Shown: positions 38,903-48,660, counted from the stretch's first letter. The stretch: 64,000 bases of DNA from Salmonella enterica subsp. enterica serovar Choleraesuis (GCA_022846635.1 AP025685.1:2356001-2420000); one strand, 5' to 3'. Notes: generated from the sequence alone by a model not told the origin. Made by a program: numbers and translations.

Positions 38903-39413
38903 CGCCACAGGCGATATGCTTACCGGCAGGATGTAATCGCCCCGCTCGTTGCAGTGAGGCTTCATCGCCACCAGTATCCAACACCAACGCGTGGTTAGTT
39001 ATCTCGGCGATGGTTTTAAGGCGCGTTTCTGGCAAAGATATATCAGCCTGACCATCGGCATTGACCGTCATTGGCGGCAGGTCGCCTAAGTGGCCATTCC
39101 CCCACGGCCCCTCATGTTTACCCGTTTTAGCCGGATCAAAATGATCGCCTGCGGCACCAGCCGCTGTGGCCATACCATTCACTACAGCGGGTTCACAACT
39201 GGCAAACTCATGAATGTGGAAGCCGTGAACGCCGCGCGGCAGGCCATTAAGATCGGGCGTAAATTTCAATCCCCCCGGCACTTCCTCGATCTGAATAGTC
39301 CCAATACTGTCGCCAATGCCCTGGTCGCTGACCAGATGCATTTCAACCGTTTTACTGGCAGCGAACCCAGTAGAAGCACATAGCAGAAGGCTCAGTGCAA
39401 TAAGAGATCTCAT
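38892..39413 (-). CDS. sodC: Cu,Zn superoxide dismutase-like protein with altered copper site
   Basis: A periplasmic SodC homologue of 173 residues with signal peptide (about 1-19). The zinc site looks intact ([14 protein letters not shown] and GHLGDLP: His91, His100, His108, Asp111). Two copper histidines are kept in HGFHIH, as are the disulfide cysteines at about 73 and 169. The fourth copper ligand, His in the E. coli motif MVHVGGDN, is Asp146 here (VLDTGGDE). The catalytic Arg before ACGVI is replaced by His166 in GKHIACGVI. Known Cu,Zn SODs need both residues, so dismutase activity is doubtful. Position next to ydhK and ydhF is that of K-12 sodC. Confidence 0.85.
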   Translation of the reverse strand: MRSLIALSLLLCASTGFAASKTVEMHLVSDQGIGDSIGTIQIEEVPGGLKFTPDLNGLPRGVHGFHIHEFASCEPAVVNGMATAAGAAGDHFDPAKTGKHEGPWGNGHLGDLPPMTVNADGQADISLPETRLKTIAEITNHALVLDTGGDEASLQRAGRLHPAGKHIACGVIR

Positions 39414-39529
39414 AATATCCTCAGAAGCAAAAAATATAATAACTAGGGTTATAGTTTACCTAATTATCAATTCCTTCTAAAGATAATTGCTGCTGAAATA
39501 AGTTATGTAACTAATATAATCAATACTAC

Positions 39530-40426
39530 TTATGGTACATCATAGCCCAGCGCAGCTTTGCGGATACGGAACCATTGCTGCCGCGTTAAAGAAATATTCT
39601 GAGCGGCTATCGCCTGTGCCACTCGTTCTATTTTTCCAGAGCCGATAATAGGTAGTGGCTGCGAAGGTAAAAGTAGTATCCAGGCATAAACCACCTGTTC
39701 AATGCTGGTGGCACCCACTTCTTCGGCTATTCTTGCCAACTCTTCACGCAGCGGCTGATAGCGAGGTTCGCTAAACAACAGCCCTCCACCCAGACAAGAC
39801 CATGCCATTGGCCGGGTTCGTAACTGCTGAAGGCTATCTAGCGTTCCGTCGAGAATCACCTGCTGCTGTACCGGGGAGATCTCAACCTGATTGGTCGCAA
39901 GGCTAAAAGGTAAACGCGATTGCAATAGAGAGAACTGGGCAGGAGTGAAGTTAGAAACGCCAAAGTGACGCACTTTACCGTCCTGATGCAGGGCCAGAAA
40001 TGCTTCGGCAATTTCATCTGCATCCATCAGCGGATCGGGGCGGTGAATCAATAACAGGTCTAAATAGTCGGTATTGAAATGACGCAGTGATTTTTCAGCA
40101 CTGGCAAGAATATGTTCACGGCGGGTATCGTAATGGCCAATGCCATTCTCTGGAAGCGCCAGAGTGGCAATGCCACATTTAGTCACTATCTCAAGTTTTT
40201 CCCGCAGCCCTGGCGCATGACGCAATGCACGACCAAACGCCTCTTCGCACTGATAGCCCCCATATATATCGGCGTGATCGACCGTCGTAATACCAAGGTC
40301 GAGGTGTGCGTCAATAAAAGAGGCCAGTTCAGAAGGTGATTTGTTCCACTCCAGCAAACGCCAGTAGCCCATCACCATACGGGAAAATTGCGGCCCCTGC
40401 GGGGTTAAAGTTATACGCTCAACCAT
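39530..40426 (-). CDS. ydhF: Aldo/keto reductase YdhF
   Basis: NADPH-dependent oxidoreductase of 298 residues, identical in length to E. coli YdhF. The catalytic tetrad is visible: Asp and Tyr in TVDHADIYGGYQCEEAFG, Lys in EIVTKCGI, His in DLLLIHRPDPL. The cofactor motif LPIIGSGKIERVAQA lies near the C-terminus. The physiological substrate is unknown. It is read towards sodC and followed upstream by ydhL. Confidence 0.94.
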   Translation of the reverse strand: MVERITLTPQGPQFSRMVMGYWRLLEWNKSPSELASFIDAHLDLGITTVDHADIYGGYQCEEAFGRALRHAPGLREKLEIVTKCGIATLALPENGIGHYDTRREHILASAEKSLRHFNTDYLDLLLIHRPDPLMDADEIAEAFLALHQDGKVRHFGVSNFTPAQFSLLQSRLPFSLATNQVEISPVQQQVILDGTLDSLQQLRTRPMAWSCLGGGLLFSEPRYQPLREELARIAEEVGATSIEQVVYAWILLLPSQPLPIIGSGKIERVAQAIAAQNISLTRQQWFRIRKAALGYDVP

Positions 40427-40474
40427 GTACTTATCCTCAATAATATTTGCTATGAGTATAAGTCTCAGCGGAGC

Positions 40475-40714
40475 TTAAAACAGTGAAGGTTGATCCGGTT
40501 CCTCGCTTTGCGGCGCGCCAGTTGCGCGCAATTTACGCAAAAGACGCCCACGGCATAACCGCAGTACTTCTTGCTTTTGGGTATCGCTCATATTCTGCCA
40601 GTTGAAACGCTCATCGCGGCTGCGCATACAACCCCGACAGTAACCGCGTTCATCAGACTGACATATACCTCGACACGGGCTGGGAACCGGAAAAAACTCT
40701 AGCTGCTGTGCCAC
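40475..40714 (-). CDS. ydhL: DUF1289 protein YdhL
   Basis: A 79-residue soluble protein, identical in length to E. coli YdhL. Four cysteines in the pattern C-x3-C-x7-C-x2-C (SPCRGICQSDERGYCRGC) suggest metal binding, the hallmark of DUF1289. The C-terminus is acidic, ending PDQPSLF. Function unknown. It is the gene just upstream of ydhF on the same strand. Confidence 0.92.
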   Translation of the reverse strand: MAQQLEFFPVPSPCRGICQSDERGYCRGCMRSRDERFNWQNMSDTQKQEVLRLCRGRLLRKLRATGAPQSEEPDQPSLF

Positions 40715-41157
40715 TTCAACCTCTGAACAACAATTCTCTTACAATTGAAGCCTGCTTTATTCGATAGAGCAAGCACTAATGAACAATGGCAAGCGGCTTA
40801 TCACCACTTAAACTAAGGTTTTCCTCAGTAAGCATTAGTAAAATTTCATAATCAGCAAATATTTATGATTTTTTATGGCCTGCAGGGATGATTTACGGCG
40901 CAGTCGCACCGAAATTAAACGTTTCAGCACCATTTTATTAACAGCCGCCAGTTGTGTCCTCACAGGGAACAAACCGCGAGTTATCGATCCGGGCGGTATA
41001 GGTTGGGAGACCTTCGCACTATGCATATCCCTCGTGCTATCCTGCGCCCGGCTTGCCGTCTTATGTCACAAAAAATACTGTGCCGGCCTGCGACAGCCCT
41101 AGTGGCAAAATTATTCATGGGATGCGCAAAAGCGACTAGCACTCCGCGGATTTTGGA
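40715..41157. other. ydhL to eptA-remnant region, no intact gene
   Basis: These 443 bases hold no convincing intact gene. A frame from 40875 reads SRTEIKRFSTILLTAASCVL followed by TGNKP, which weakly resembles the first membrane span of EptA-type transferases, and then loses similarity. This fits decay or deletion of the 5' part of the remnant annotated next. Confidence 0.4.
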
Positions 41158-41694
41158 GTGCTTACCAATACCATTATGATGACCAATATTTTTGAAAATC
41201 ACAGCGCGGAAGCACTGGCACTGCTTACCCCGGCGTTACTGACTTATGCAGTATTCCTCGGGATTTTACCTGCCGTGCTGATGCTTAAGAAGCGCATACG
41301 GCCACAATCGCGGTGGCAAACGCTATTGATGCATTCAGTAGCGTTTATTGCTTCAGCTATGATTATCATTTGTATTACCGTAGTATTTTATAAGGACTAT
41401 GCTTCCCTACTTCGTAATAACAAAGAACTGATTAAACTGGTCACTCCCGATAGCTATACCGACGTATTCCACCACTACAGCCGCAGCCATAACAAAGTGA
41501 GCGATCCACGCCTAGTCATGCCTAAAGAAAAAGAAGACGGTGCCCGAACGCTCATCGCAGATGCGTGCAAAACATCAAATCAGCAGTCTGCAGACGTGAA
41601 AGTGCAGCCTCTTGCGCCAATGCATCGCGCACCGACCCGCGATGAAGATGAATCGGCCACCGCCCAGCCCGCCCCTTGCTTTAAAGACGCCTGA
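41158..41694 (+). pseudogene. Remnant of an EptA-type phosphoethanolamine transferase
   Basis: The 178-codon frame aligns with the middle of the membrane domain of EptA (lipid A phosphoethanolamine transferase): MMTNIFENHSAEALALLTP, then ILPAVLMLKKRIRP, then the near-identical FYKDYASLLRNNKELIKLV. The N-terminal spans are missing or out of frame. The catalytic alkaline-phosphatase-like domain, about 350 residues in EptA, is absent: after about residue 100 the sequence becomes hydrophilic and unlike the family, and stops. It has no plausible enzyme activity. It lies between ydhL and nemR, where K-12 has no gene. A domesticated small membrane protein is the alternative. Confidence 0.6.
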
Positions 41695-41839
41695 CATTTA
41701 TCCCGCTGCTGCGTATCGCCTGGACAGACGTTACTTATTGGCCCCAAAAAGTGACAACGTCACTGATGAGCAATCATAAAGCATTAAAACAACCCCTTTT
41801 ATCAATCCGGCATTAATCGACAAACGCTAATCATTGCAT

Positions 41840-41855
41840 TAGACCGACCGGTCTA
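41840..41855. promoter_or_regulatory. NemR operator
   Basis: TAGACC-GACC-GGTCTA is a palindrome of the NemR-box type, 15 bases before the nemR start. It should mediate repression of nemRA-gloA that is lifted by electrophiles or reactive chlorine. Confidence 0.82.
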
Positions 41856-41870
41856 TTAGATTGACTGCCA

Positions 41871-42467
41871 ATGAACAAACGTACCGATTGTGATACCCGA
41901 GAGCATCTGCTGGAAACCGGAGAGCGGTTGTGTCTGGAGCGCGGATTTACGGCGCTGGGCCTGACCGAACTGCTAAAGACCGCAGGGGTCCCCAAAGGCT
42001 CTTTTTACCATCATTTCCACTCTAAGGAAGCGTTTGGCGTGGAGTTGATTCAGCGTTATTACCAGCGTTGTGATGCTGAAAATACGCATAATTTTCAGCA
42101 AGCAATTAGCGGACGCGAACGCGTTTTGAACTGGTTTCGGCGAACTCAAGAACTGTTTTGCAGTAGCGGTATGTCTGGCAACTGTTTGCCGGTCAAACTA
42201 TCTGCCGAAGTTTGCGATTTATCAGAATCAATGCGCGATGCGTTAAAACAGGGGTCGGGACGGCTGATTCAGTTGCTGAGCGCCACGCTTCGAGAAGGTC
42301 AGCAAGATGGCAGTGTTCCCAATCATATGGTCGCAGAAGAACTGGCGCTAACACTTTACACCCTGTGGCTCGGCTCACATCTACAGGCCAAGATTGCCCG
42401 CGATGCAAAGCCGCTCTATTGCGCTTTGCACTCGGCGCAAAGTCTGCTGAGTTCTCCTGAACAATAA
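41871..42467 (+). CDS. nemR: TetR-family electrophile-sensing repressor NemR
   Basis: Redox and electrophile sensor controlling nemA and gloA, 198 residues (E. coli 199). The N-terminal TetR helix-turn-helix is LTELLKTAGVPKGSFYHHF. The sensing region is kept: Cys115 in KLSAEVCDLSES aligns with E. coli Cys106, and Cys105 lies ten residues before it. The ATG has no obvious Shine-Dalgarno sequence and follows its operator closely. It is the first gene of nemR-nemA-gloA. Confidence 0.94.
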   Translation: MNKRTDCDTREHLLETGERLCLERGFTALGLTELLKTAGVPKGSFYHHFHSKEAFGVELIQRYYQRCDAENTHNFQQAISGRERVLNWFRRTQELFCSSGMSGNCLPVKLSAEVCDLSESMRDALKQGSGRLIQLLSATLREGQQDGSVPNHMVAEELALTLYTLWLGSHLQAKIARDAKPLYCALHSAQSLLSSPEQ

Positions 42468-42512
42468 TCACACGTCACTTTTCAAGCTAGTAATTAACTA
42501 CGAGGTGTACCT

Positions 42513-43610
42513 ATGTCCCAGGCAAAGCTGTTTACCCCGTTACAAGTTGGGGCAATTAATGTTCCTAACCGCGTATTTATGGCTCCGCTCACTCGTCTGC
42601 GTAGCATCGAACCAGGTGATATTCCAACGCCACTGATGGCCGAGTATTACCGCCAGCGTGCAGGTTCCGGACTGATTATTAGCGAAGCCACCCAGGTTTC
42701 CGCCCAGGCAAAAGGCTATGCCGGTGCGCCTGGCCTGCATAGCAGCGAACAAATCGCTGCCTGGCGTAAAATTACCGATGGGGTACACGACGCACAGGGC
42801 CATATCGCCGTTCAGCTCTGGCATACCGGGCGTATTTCTCATGCCAGCCTGCAGCCTGGCGGCGCGGCACCCGTTGCTCCCTCCGCGATTAAGGCCGACG
42901 TGCGAACCACCCTGCGCGATGCCCAGGGCGATGCGGTTCGTGAAGATACCAGCATGCCAAGAGCGCTAAAAACGGAAGAAATTCCAGGGATCATTAATGA
43001 TTTCCGCTCTGCGGTAGTTAATGCGCGAGAGGCAGGTTTCGACCTGGTTGAACTGCATTCTGCTCACGGTTATTTGCTACATCAGTTCCTTTCTCCAGCC
43101 TCCAACCAGCGTGAAGATGCTTATGGCGGTAGTATTGAAAATCGAACCCGTCTGGCGCTGGAAGTGGTCGATGCCGCTATTGATGGCTGGGCTGCCGATC
43201 GTATCGGGATCCGTATCTCGCCATTAGGCCCATTCAATGGCCTGGATAATGGCGAAGATCAGGTTGAGGCCGCGCTGTATCTGATTCGCGAGCTGAATAA
43301 ACGTAACCTGGCATTTTTACATATTTCGGAGCCAGACTGGGCCGGTGGTAAGCCTTATTCCGATGAGTTCCGGGCGCAGGTTCGTGCCAGCTATGATGGC
43401 GTGATCGTGGCCGCCGGCGGCTACACTCAAGAGAAAGCCGAAGAGATGATTGCCCGCGGATTTATTGATGCCGTCGCATTTGGCCGCGACTATATCGCAA
43501 ACCCGGATTTAGCTGAGCGCCTGCGCCAGCACGCCGCGCTTAACCCACAGCGTAGCGAAAGTTTCTACGGTGGTGGTGCCGAAGGTTATACCGACTACCC
43601 AACGCTGTAA
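42513..43610 (+). CDS. nemA: N-ethylmaleimide reductase, old yellow enzyme family
   Basis: FMN-dependent ene-reductase of 365 residues, exactly the E. coli length. It reduces activated C=C bonds and nitro compounds. Motifs are [10 protein letters not shown] at the start, [10 protein letters not shown] (active-site His region), [16 protein letters not shown] with its catalytic Tyr/His area, and the FMN-phosphate site [17 protein letters not shown]. It lies 45 bases after nemR and is co-regulated with gloA. Confidence 0.96.
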   Translation: MSQAKLFTPLQVGAINVPNRVFMAPLTRLRSIEPGDIPTPLMAEYYRQRAGSGLIISEATQVSAQAKGYAGAPGLHSSEQIAAWRKITDGVHDAQGHIAVQLWHTGRISHASLQPGGAAPVAPSAIKADVRTTLRDAQGDAVREDTSMPRALKTEEIPGIINDFRSAVVNAREAGFDLVELHSAHGYLLHQFLSPASNQREDAYGGSIENRTRLALEVVDAAIDGWAADRIGIRISPLGPFNGLDNGEDQVEAALYLIRELNKRNLAFLHISEPDWAGGKPYSDEFRAQVRASYDGVIVAAGGYTQEKAEEMIARGFIDAVAFGRDYIANPDLAERLRQHAALNPQRSESFYGGGAEGYTDYPTL

Positions 43611-43620
43611 TGCTAATTTG

Positions 43621-43644
43621 ATAGCGGCGTCCGGGCGCCGCTAT
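43621..43644. repeat. Hairpin between nemA and gloA
   Basis: ATAGCGGCG-TCCGGG-CGCCGCTAT is a perfect 9-bp stem 10 bases after the nemA stop, with no T-run. It probably stabilises or processes the nemA-gloA transcript rather than terminating it. Confidence 0.55.
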
Positions 43645-43697
43645 ACTATGAACTACCAGACTATCTGAATTTAAACGCAATTCTATCGGGAGATACC

Positions 43698-44105
43698 ATG
43701 CGTCTGTTACACACTATGCTACGCGTTGGCGACTTACAGCGCTCCATTGAGTTTTACACCAATGTTCTGGGTATGAAACTGCTGCGCACCAGCGAAAACC
43801 CTGAGTACAAATACTCCCTGGCTTTTGTCGGCTACGGTCCGGAAACCGAAAACGCGGTTATCGAGCTGACTTATAACTGGGGCGTTGAAAGCTACGATAT
43901 GGGTACCGCTTTCGGCCACCTGGCACTTTCTGTAGATAACGCGGCAGAAGCCTGCGAGCGCATCCGCAACCACGGCGGCAAAGTCACTCGTGAAGCCGGC
44001 CCGGTTAAAGGCGGCTCCACGGTTATCGCCTTCATTGAAGATCCGGATGGCTATAAAATCGAGCTTATCGAAGAGAAAGATGCCGGCCGCGGCCTTGGCA
44101 ACTGA
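43698..44105 (+). CDS. gloA: Lactoylglutathione lyase (glyoxalase I)
   Basis: Nickel-dependent detoxification of methylglyoxal as its glutathione adduct; 135 residues, as in E. coli. The metal ligands are His5 (MRLLHTML), Glu ([10 protein letters not shown]), His ([10 protein letters not shown]) and Glu (YKIELIEEK). CGGGAGATACC precedes the ATG. Co-transcription with nemRA is known in E. coli and fits the layout. Confidence 0.96.
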   Translation: MRLLHTMLRVGDLQRSIEFYTNVLGMKLLRTSENPEYKYSLAFVGYGPETENAVIELTYNWGVESYDMGTAFGHLALSVDNAAEACERIRNHGGKVTREAGPVKGGSTVIAFIEDPDGYKIELIEEKDAGRGLGN

Positions 44106-44198
44106 TCCTGACGGGCGCGTCTGCGCCCGCTTCTACTGCATCCCCTGCCAAAATTTGCCATAATGCGCGCTGCACTTTCTCCCGAGTAAGAGACTCCG

Positions 44199-44867
44199 AT
44201 GGCCGATAACCTTCAAACTGGTGGTCTGTGTGACCGTTTCCGTGGTTTTTATCCTGTAGTTATTGATGTCGAAACTGCCGGTTTTAATGCCAAAACTGAT
44301 GCCCTGCTGGAAATAGCGGCCGTGACCGTTAAGATGGACAGCGATGGCTGGTTACTGCCCGATGAGACGCTACATTTTCACGTTGAGCCATTTGCCGGAG
44401 CCAATCTTCAGCCCGAAGCCCTGGCCTTTAACGGTATCGATCCCAATAATCCGCTACGCGGTGCGGTGAGCGAATACAATGCGCTACACGAAATTTTCAA
44501 AGTCGTGCGTAAGAAAATTAAAGATACCGACTGCAACAGAGCCATCATGGTGGCGCACAATGCGACTTTCGATCACAGTTTCACTATGGCTGCCGCCGAA
44601 CGCGCGGGACTGAAACGTAATCCGTTTCATCCGTTTGTGACTTTTGACACTGCGGCGCTCAGTGGACTGGTGTTAGGGCAGACAGTGCTCGCTAAAGCCT
44701 GTATCGCCGCCGGTATTGAGTTTGACGCCAGTCAGGCCCACTCGGCGCTATACGATACCGAGCGCACCGCCCTGCTGTTCTGTGAGCTGGTAAATCGCTG
44801 GAAGCGTCTTGGCGGCTGGCCTTTGCCGCAAATGGCAGAAGCAGAAGCTCAAACCCAGGCCGAATAA
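44199..44867 (+). CDS. rnt: Ribonuclease T
   Basis: 3'-5' exonuclease maturing tRNA and other stable RNA 3' ends; 222 residues (E. coli 215). The DEDDh active site is present: Asp23 and Glu25 in [11 protein letters not shown], Asp in [10 protein letters not shown], His and Asp in [12 protein letters not shown]. In K-12 the next gene is the large helicase gene lhr; here grxD follows directly on the other strand. Confidence 0.95.
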   Translation: MADNLQTGGLCDRFRGFYPVVIDVETAGFNAKTDALLEIAAVTVKMDSDGWLLPDETLHFHVEPFAGANLQPEALAFNGIDPNNPLRGAVSEYNALHEIFKVVRKKIKDTDCNRAIMVAHNATFDHSFTMAAAERAGLKRNPFHPFVTFDTAALSGLVLGQTVLAKACIAAGIEFDASQAHSALYDTERTALLFCELVNRWKRLGGWPLPQMAEAEAQTQAE

Positions 44868-44961
44868 ATTTGCTGAAATTCATACTCTGGCCGTCCTGGA
44901 CGCAGCTTTTATGACAAGGTTATGCGTCTGACGGCAAGCAGAGTCTGCTTTCATCAGGTAT

Positions 44962-44991
44962 AAAAAAAGCGCCCGCAGGCGCTTTATTTTT
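44962..44991. terminator. Bidirectional terminator between rnt and grxD
   Basis: AAAGCGCC-CGCA-GGCGCTTT with an A-run on the left and TTTATTTTT on the right can end both convergent transcripts. Confidence 0.88.
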
Positions 44992-45002
44992 ACAGCAGTA
45001 AC

Positions 45003-45347
45003 TTATTCTGCGTCTTGCTGGCTGTTGTACTTAGCCGCAGTTTCTTTGATCAGTGCCAGCAGTTCGCCACGCTGATACATTTCGATAATGATATCGCAGC
45101 CGCCAACCAGTTCACCGTCGACCCACAGCTGTGGGAAGGTCGGCCAGTTAGCGTATTTTGGCAGCTCTGCGCGGATATCCGGGTTCTGCAGGATATCAAC
45201 GTAAGCAAAACGCTCGCCGCAGGCAGAGAGAGCCTGGACAGCCTGTGCAGAAAAACCGCAGCTTGGCAGTTTTGGGGAGCCTTTCATATACAGCAGAATC
45301 GGGTTTTCAGCGATCTGGCGTTGGATTTTTTCAATAGTTTCGCTCAT
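45003..45347 (-). CDS. grxD: Monothiol glutaredoxin GrxD (Grx4)
   Basis: CGFS-type glutaredoxin that carries and inserts 2Fe-2S clusters; 114 residues (E. coli 115). The active motif is LPSCGFSAQA with Cys30, and Lys22 plus WPTFPQLWVDGELVGGCDII form the glutathione site. Iron-sulfur trafficking links it functionally with the suf genes at the window end. A good ribosome site (AGGAAGCAAGACC) precedes it. Confidence 0.96.
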   Translation of the reverse strand: MSETIEKIQRQIAENPILLYMKGSPKLPSCGFSAQAVQALSACGERFAYVDILQNPDIRAELPKYANWPTFPQLWVDGELVGGCDIIIEMYQRGELLALIKETAAKYNSQQDAE

Positions 45348-45680
45348 GGTCTTGCTTCCTCAAACTTCTGTCGCATTAATTTGATATTTGTACTACCCCA
45401 GCGCCCCCGCGATGTCAATTTGCAGGTCATGATAACGTCGTGCTGAAGAGACATTCAGAATAACATTTTCTGCTCATTGACTGGAGGATGTTTATGCCTG
45501 GCGGGGGAAAAATATGACGATTACGTCCGGTGAGTGGCGATTTTTTTCGCACCCGGTAGCAAAAGCCGCTTTTGAGCCTAAAAGTTTATTAACTTTACCT
45601 CTCCTTATGGATTAGAATCTTTGCGGTTTACAAAACACAACAGGCTGGCTAACGCCAGCCCTTACAGGGGAACCAGATCA
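45348..45680. other. grxD-mepH divergent spacer
   Basis: These 333 bases should contain both promoters. I saw no ORF, repeat or recognised operator. The in-frame TTG at 45621 upstream of mepH is judged untranslated. Confidence 0.4.
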
Positions 45681-46553
45681 GTGGCGCGGATAAATAAAAT
45701 TACCCTTTCGCTGTGTGCTCTGCTCTTTACATTGCCCTACACATCATCTTCGCATGCGACTACCCACTCGCGTTCGACGGCGACCCATAGCAAAAATCAT
45801 CATGGGCATGCCACAGCGGATAAAACCAGGACGGTAAAGGCGAAAGCCAGCCAAAAAGGAAAGACCATTAAGGTCAGCGCGAAAAAGACAACTTCCGGTG
45901 GCAATCATTCCGGTAAAAGTAAAACCGTCAGCAACCGTACCCGTACTGCCAGTAACAGCAGTACGCGCTCCAGAAAGCTTGCGATTATCGAGCCGAATGG
46001 ATTGATTTGGACGGAGAAGTGCACGCGCTTTAAAAAACATTGCACCAAAGTACGAGTCTCATCTTCTGATGACTTAGAGATGGCTAACATGCGGGAAGTG
46101 CACAGCATCCGCAGCATGCGCTATAGCTCAGTTCATAAGGCAAAAGTACAAAACGCCCAGCAAACGGCCATGAATAAACTGATGGGTCAGCTCGGCAAGC
46201 CTTATCGTTGGGGCGGTAGCTCCCCACGTACCGGCTTTGACTGCAGCGGCCTGGTCTATTACGCCTATAAGGATCTGGTGAAAATCCGTATCCCGCGTAC
46301 GGCAAATGAAATGTATCACCTGCGCGACGCAGCGCCGGTCGATAAAGATGAACTGAAAAGCGGCGATCTGGTGTTCTTCCGGACCCATGGACGCGGCACG
46401 GCCGATCACGTCGGCGTTTATGTTGGCAACGGTAAGTTCATTCAGTCGCCACGTACCGGCCGCGATATTCAGATAACGTCGCTAAGCTCCGATTACTGGC
46501 AGCGTCATTATATCGGCGCGCGTCGGGTGATGACGCCGGGCACCATTCGTTAA
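45681..46553 (+). CDS. mepH: Murein DD-endopeptidase MepH (NlpC/P60)
   Basis: Periplasmic peptidoglycan hydrolase cleaving D-Ala-mDAP crosslinks to let the cell wall grow. The start is GTG 45681 ([11 protein letters not shown]), supported by AGGGGAACC and the family start. A signal peptide (about 1-26) is followed by a long Ser/Thr/Lys-rich linker and the NlpC/P60 domain: catalytic Cys188 in [13 protein letters not shown] and His in [14 protein letters not shown]. At 290 residues it is about 20 longer than E. coli MepH (271), all in the linker. Confidence 0.92.
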   Translation: MARINKITLSLCALLFTLPYTSSSHATTHSRSTATHSKNHHGHATADKTRTVKAKASQKGKTIKVSAKKTTSGGNHSGKSKTVSNRTRTASNSSTRSRKLAIIEPNGLIWTEKCTRFKKHCTKVRVSSSDDLEMANMREVHSIRSMRYSSVHKAKVQNAQQTAMNKLMGQLGKPYRWGGSSPRTGFDCSGLVYYAYKDLVKIRIPRTANEMYHLRDAAPVDKDELKSGDLVFFRTHGRGTADHVGVYVGNGKFIQSPRTGRDIQITSLSSDYWQRHYIGARRVMTPGTIR

Positions 46554-46764
46554 TAGGTCCAGCCTGCCGTATAGGCAGGCTGACTTCTTATCGTCCACAT
46601 TTTCACACCTTCCACCCAAACGCTCACCCTTTAGGCAACGCACAGATTTCTTTACGATTTCCTTTCCTCTCGATAACAGTTTAGCTTTTGACTTAGCCCT
46701 CTATTTGTTAGGCTTATTGCTGCTTTTAGCTATACCGGAAAGCGCTATAACAAGGAGTGAAGCA

Positions 46765-47346
46765 ATGTCATTTGAATTACCTGCACTACCATATGCCAAA
46801 AATGCACTGGAACCCCATATCTCTGCTGAGACTATTGAGTATCACTACGGTAAACATCATCAAACCTACGTGACTAACCTCAATAACCTGATTAAAGGGA
46901 CTCCTTTTGAAGGAAAATCTCTGGAGGAGATCGTTCGGAATTCCGAAGGCGGTATCTTCAATAACGCAGCTCAGGTCTGGAACCATACCTTTTACTGGAA
47001 TTGCCTGGCACCTAATGCCGGTGGCGAACCAACCGGCGCGCTGCATGATGCCCTGGTAAAACAGTTCGGCTCTATTGATGCCTTCCGTCAGCAGTTCTCT
47101 GATGCCGCAGCCAAAAACTTTGGCGCCGGCTGGACGTGGCTGGTTAAACGCCCTGAAGGAACTCTGGCTATTGTTTCTACTTCCAACGCGGGAACTCCGC
47201 TGGCAGGAGAAGACAAGCCACTGCTGACCGTTGATGTGTGGGAGCATGCCTACTACATCGACTATCGCAATGCTCGCGTTGGTTATCTGGAGCACTTCTG
47301 GGCTTTAGTTAACTGGGCGTTTGTTGCTGAGAATTTTGCAGCCTGA
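46765..47346 (+). CDS. sodB: Iron superoxide dismutase
   Basis: Cytosolic Fe-SOD of 193 residues, the E. coli length. The Fe ligands are His27 ([11 protein letters not shown]), His74 (QVWNHTFYW), Asp157 and His161 ([12 protein letters not shown]). The start at [13 protein letters not shown] is supported by AAGGAGTGAAGCA. In E. coli sodB mRNA is silenced by the small RNA RyhB near the start codon; the AT-rich leader here would allow it, but I did not test pairing. Confidence 0.97.
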   Translation: MSFELPALPYAKNALEPHISAETIEYHYGKHHQTYVTNLNNLIKGTPFEGKSLEEIVRNSEGGIFNNAAQVWNHTFYWNCLAPNAGGEPTGALHDALVKQFGSIDAFRQQFSDAAAKNFGAGWTWLVKRPEGTLAIVSTSNAGTPLAGEDKPLLTVDVWEHAYYIDYRNARVGYLEHFWALVNWAFVAENFAA

Positions 47347-47363
47347 TAAGGCCTTGAAAAGAT

Positions 47364-47393
47364 AAAGCGGAGCAATGTGCTCCGCTTTTTTTT
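47364..47393 (+). terminator. Intrinsic terminator of sodB
   Basis: AAGCGGAGC-AATGT-GCTCCGCTT followed by a long T-run, 17 bases after the sodB stop and between convergent genes. Confidence 0.9.
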
Positions 47394-47420
47394 GGATAGA
47401 TTTAAATCAGCAGACTGAAT

Positions 47421-48587
47421 TTACTCAAGAGCATAGCTCGCTTTGGGCTGCCGACGGCTGGCCAGAAGCACCAGCAATAAGGCCACTCCGGCGATTGCCG
47501 CACCGGTCAGCGAAATATAGGTATAGCTGAGCCCTGCCGACAGCACGCCACTCCCGGCCGCCGCACCCAATGCGTTGCCAAGGTTAAACGCGCCGATATT
47601 GACCGATGAAGAGAGGCCTGGCGCTTCACTGGCCACACGCATCACCCTCATCTGCAGCGGCGGCACGATAGCAAACGCCGCAGCGCCCCAGATAATCATG
47701 GCGACAGCGCTGCCAACCGGCGTACGTACCAGCCATGGCATCGCGACCATCACAACCATCAGCAACAGCAAAAAGCCGAGCAACGTGCCGGTAACTGAAC
47801 GGTCAGCAAAGCGCCCGCCCAGATAGTTACCAATAGAGAAACCCACGCCAATCAAAACCAGCATCGTGGTTACCATGGCTGAGGAAGCATGGGCCAGAGT
47901 ATGCAGCACTGGGGAAATATAGGTGTAAAGCGTAAACATGGCTCCGGCACCAAATACCGTCGTCAATAATGCCATCACGACCTGAGGGCGCATCAGTACT
48001 GCCAGTTCACGCTTAACATCCGGCTTCTCTCCGGCAAGTCCAACAGGCAGCGAGAAGAACAGGCTTATCATGGCAATCACGCCAAGCGCAGCGGTGGCGA
48101 GAAACGACATACGCCAGCCGATAGTATCGCCCAGCCAGGTTGCCACCGGCACCCCGCCAATGTTCGCAATAGTCAGGCCCATAAACATAGTTGCGACGGC
48201 ACTCACCTGTTTATCTTTAGGCACAATACTGGCCGCCACGACAGAACCCAGCCCGAAAAAGGCACCGTGGTTCAGACTGGTAATAATGCGCGATACCAGC
48301 AACGTAGTGTAATCCGGAGCCATTGCCGACAACAGGTTGCCGACGGTGAAAATCCCCATCAGTAATACCAGGGCATTGCGCCGTTTTTTCTGATTGAGCA
48401 ACAGCGTCATTATCGGCGCACCAACCATAACCCCGATGGCATAAGCGCTAATCAGCAAGCCCGCAACGGGAATAGAAACATGCACACCATTTGCGATAAC
48501 CGGTAGTAATCCCATCGGGGAAAACTCGGTGGTCCCGATGCCGAAAGCGCCTATCGCCAGGGCCAGCAGAGGGAAATTTATTTTCAT
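47421..48587 (-). CDS. ydhP: MFS transporter YdhP
   Basis: A 388-residue, 12-span major facilitator of the DHA1/AraJ-like group (E. coli YdhP 389). The start MKINFPLLALAIGAFGIGTT includes the span-1 motif GTTEFSPMGLLP. Substrate not established; purine-related export and drug efflux have been proposed for close relatives. TACGGAGCAAAATA gives the ribosome site, which lies against a possible hairpin described separately. Confidence 0.93.
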   Translation of the reverse strand: MKINFPLLALAIGAFGIGTTEFSPMGLLPVIANGVHVSIPVAGLLISAYAIGVMVGAPIMTLLLNQKKRRNALVLLMGIFTVGNLLSAMAPDYTTLLVSRIITSLNHGAFFGLGSVVAASIVPKDKQVSAVATMFMGLTIANIGGVPVATWLGDTIGWRMSFLATAALGVIAMISLFFSLPVGLAGEKPDVKRELAVLMRPQVVMALLTTVFGAGAMFTLYTYISPVLHTLAHASSAMVTTMLVLIGVGFSIGNYLGGRFADRSVTGTLLGFLLLLMVVMVAMPWLVRTPVGSAVAMIIWGAAAFAIVPPLQMRVMRVASEAPGLSSSVNIGAFNLGNALGAAAGSGVLSAGLSYTYISLTGAAIAGVALLLVLLASRRQPKASYALE

Positions 48588-48596
48588 TATTTTGCT

Positions 48597-48660
48597 CCGT
48601 ATTTTTTACGGATAAAAAAACCGCGCCCGGCGATTTAGCACGGCGCGGCAAATTATCCGT
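48597..48660 (-). promoter_or_regulatory. Candidate transcription/translation attenuator in the ydhP leader
   Basis: On the minus strand CCGCGCC (48642-48648) pairs with GGCGCGG (48621-48627) and is followed by seven T residues, an intrinsic terminator ahead of ydhP. A flanking CGGATAA (48654-48660) can pair with TTATCCG (48609-48615). Alternatively, the last CCGTA of that segment can pair with TACGG at 48597-48601, which contains part of the ydhP ribosome site. The two pairings exclude each other, as in attenuators. No known riboswitch class was recognised. Confidence 0.5.
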
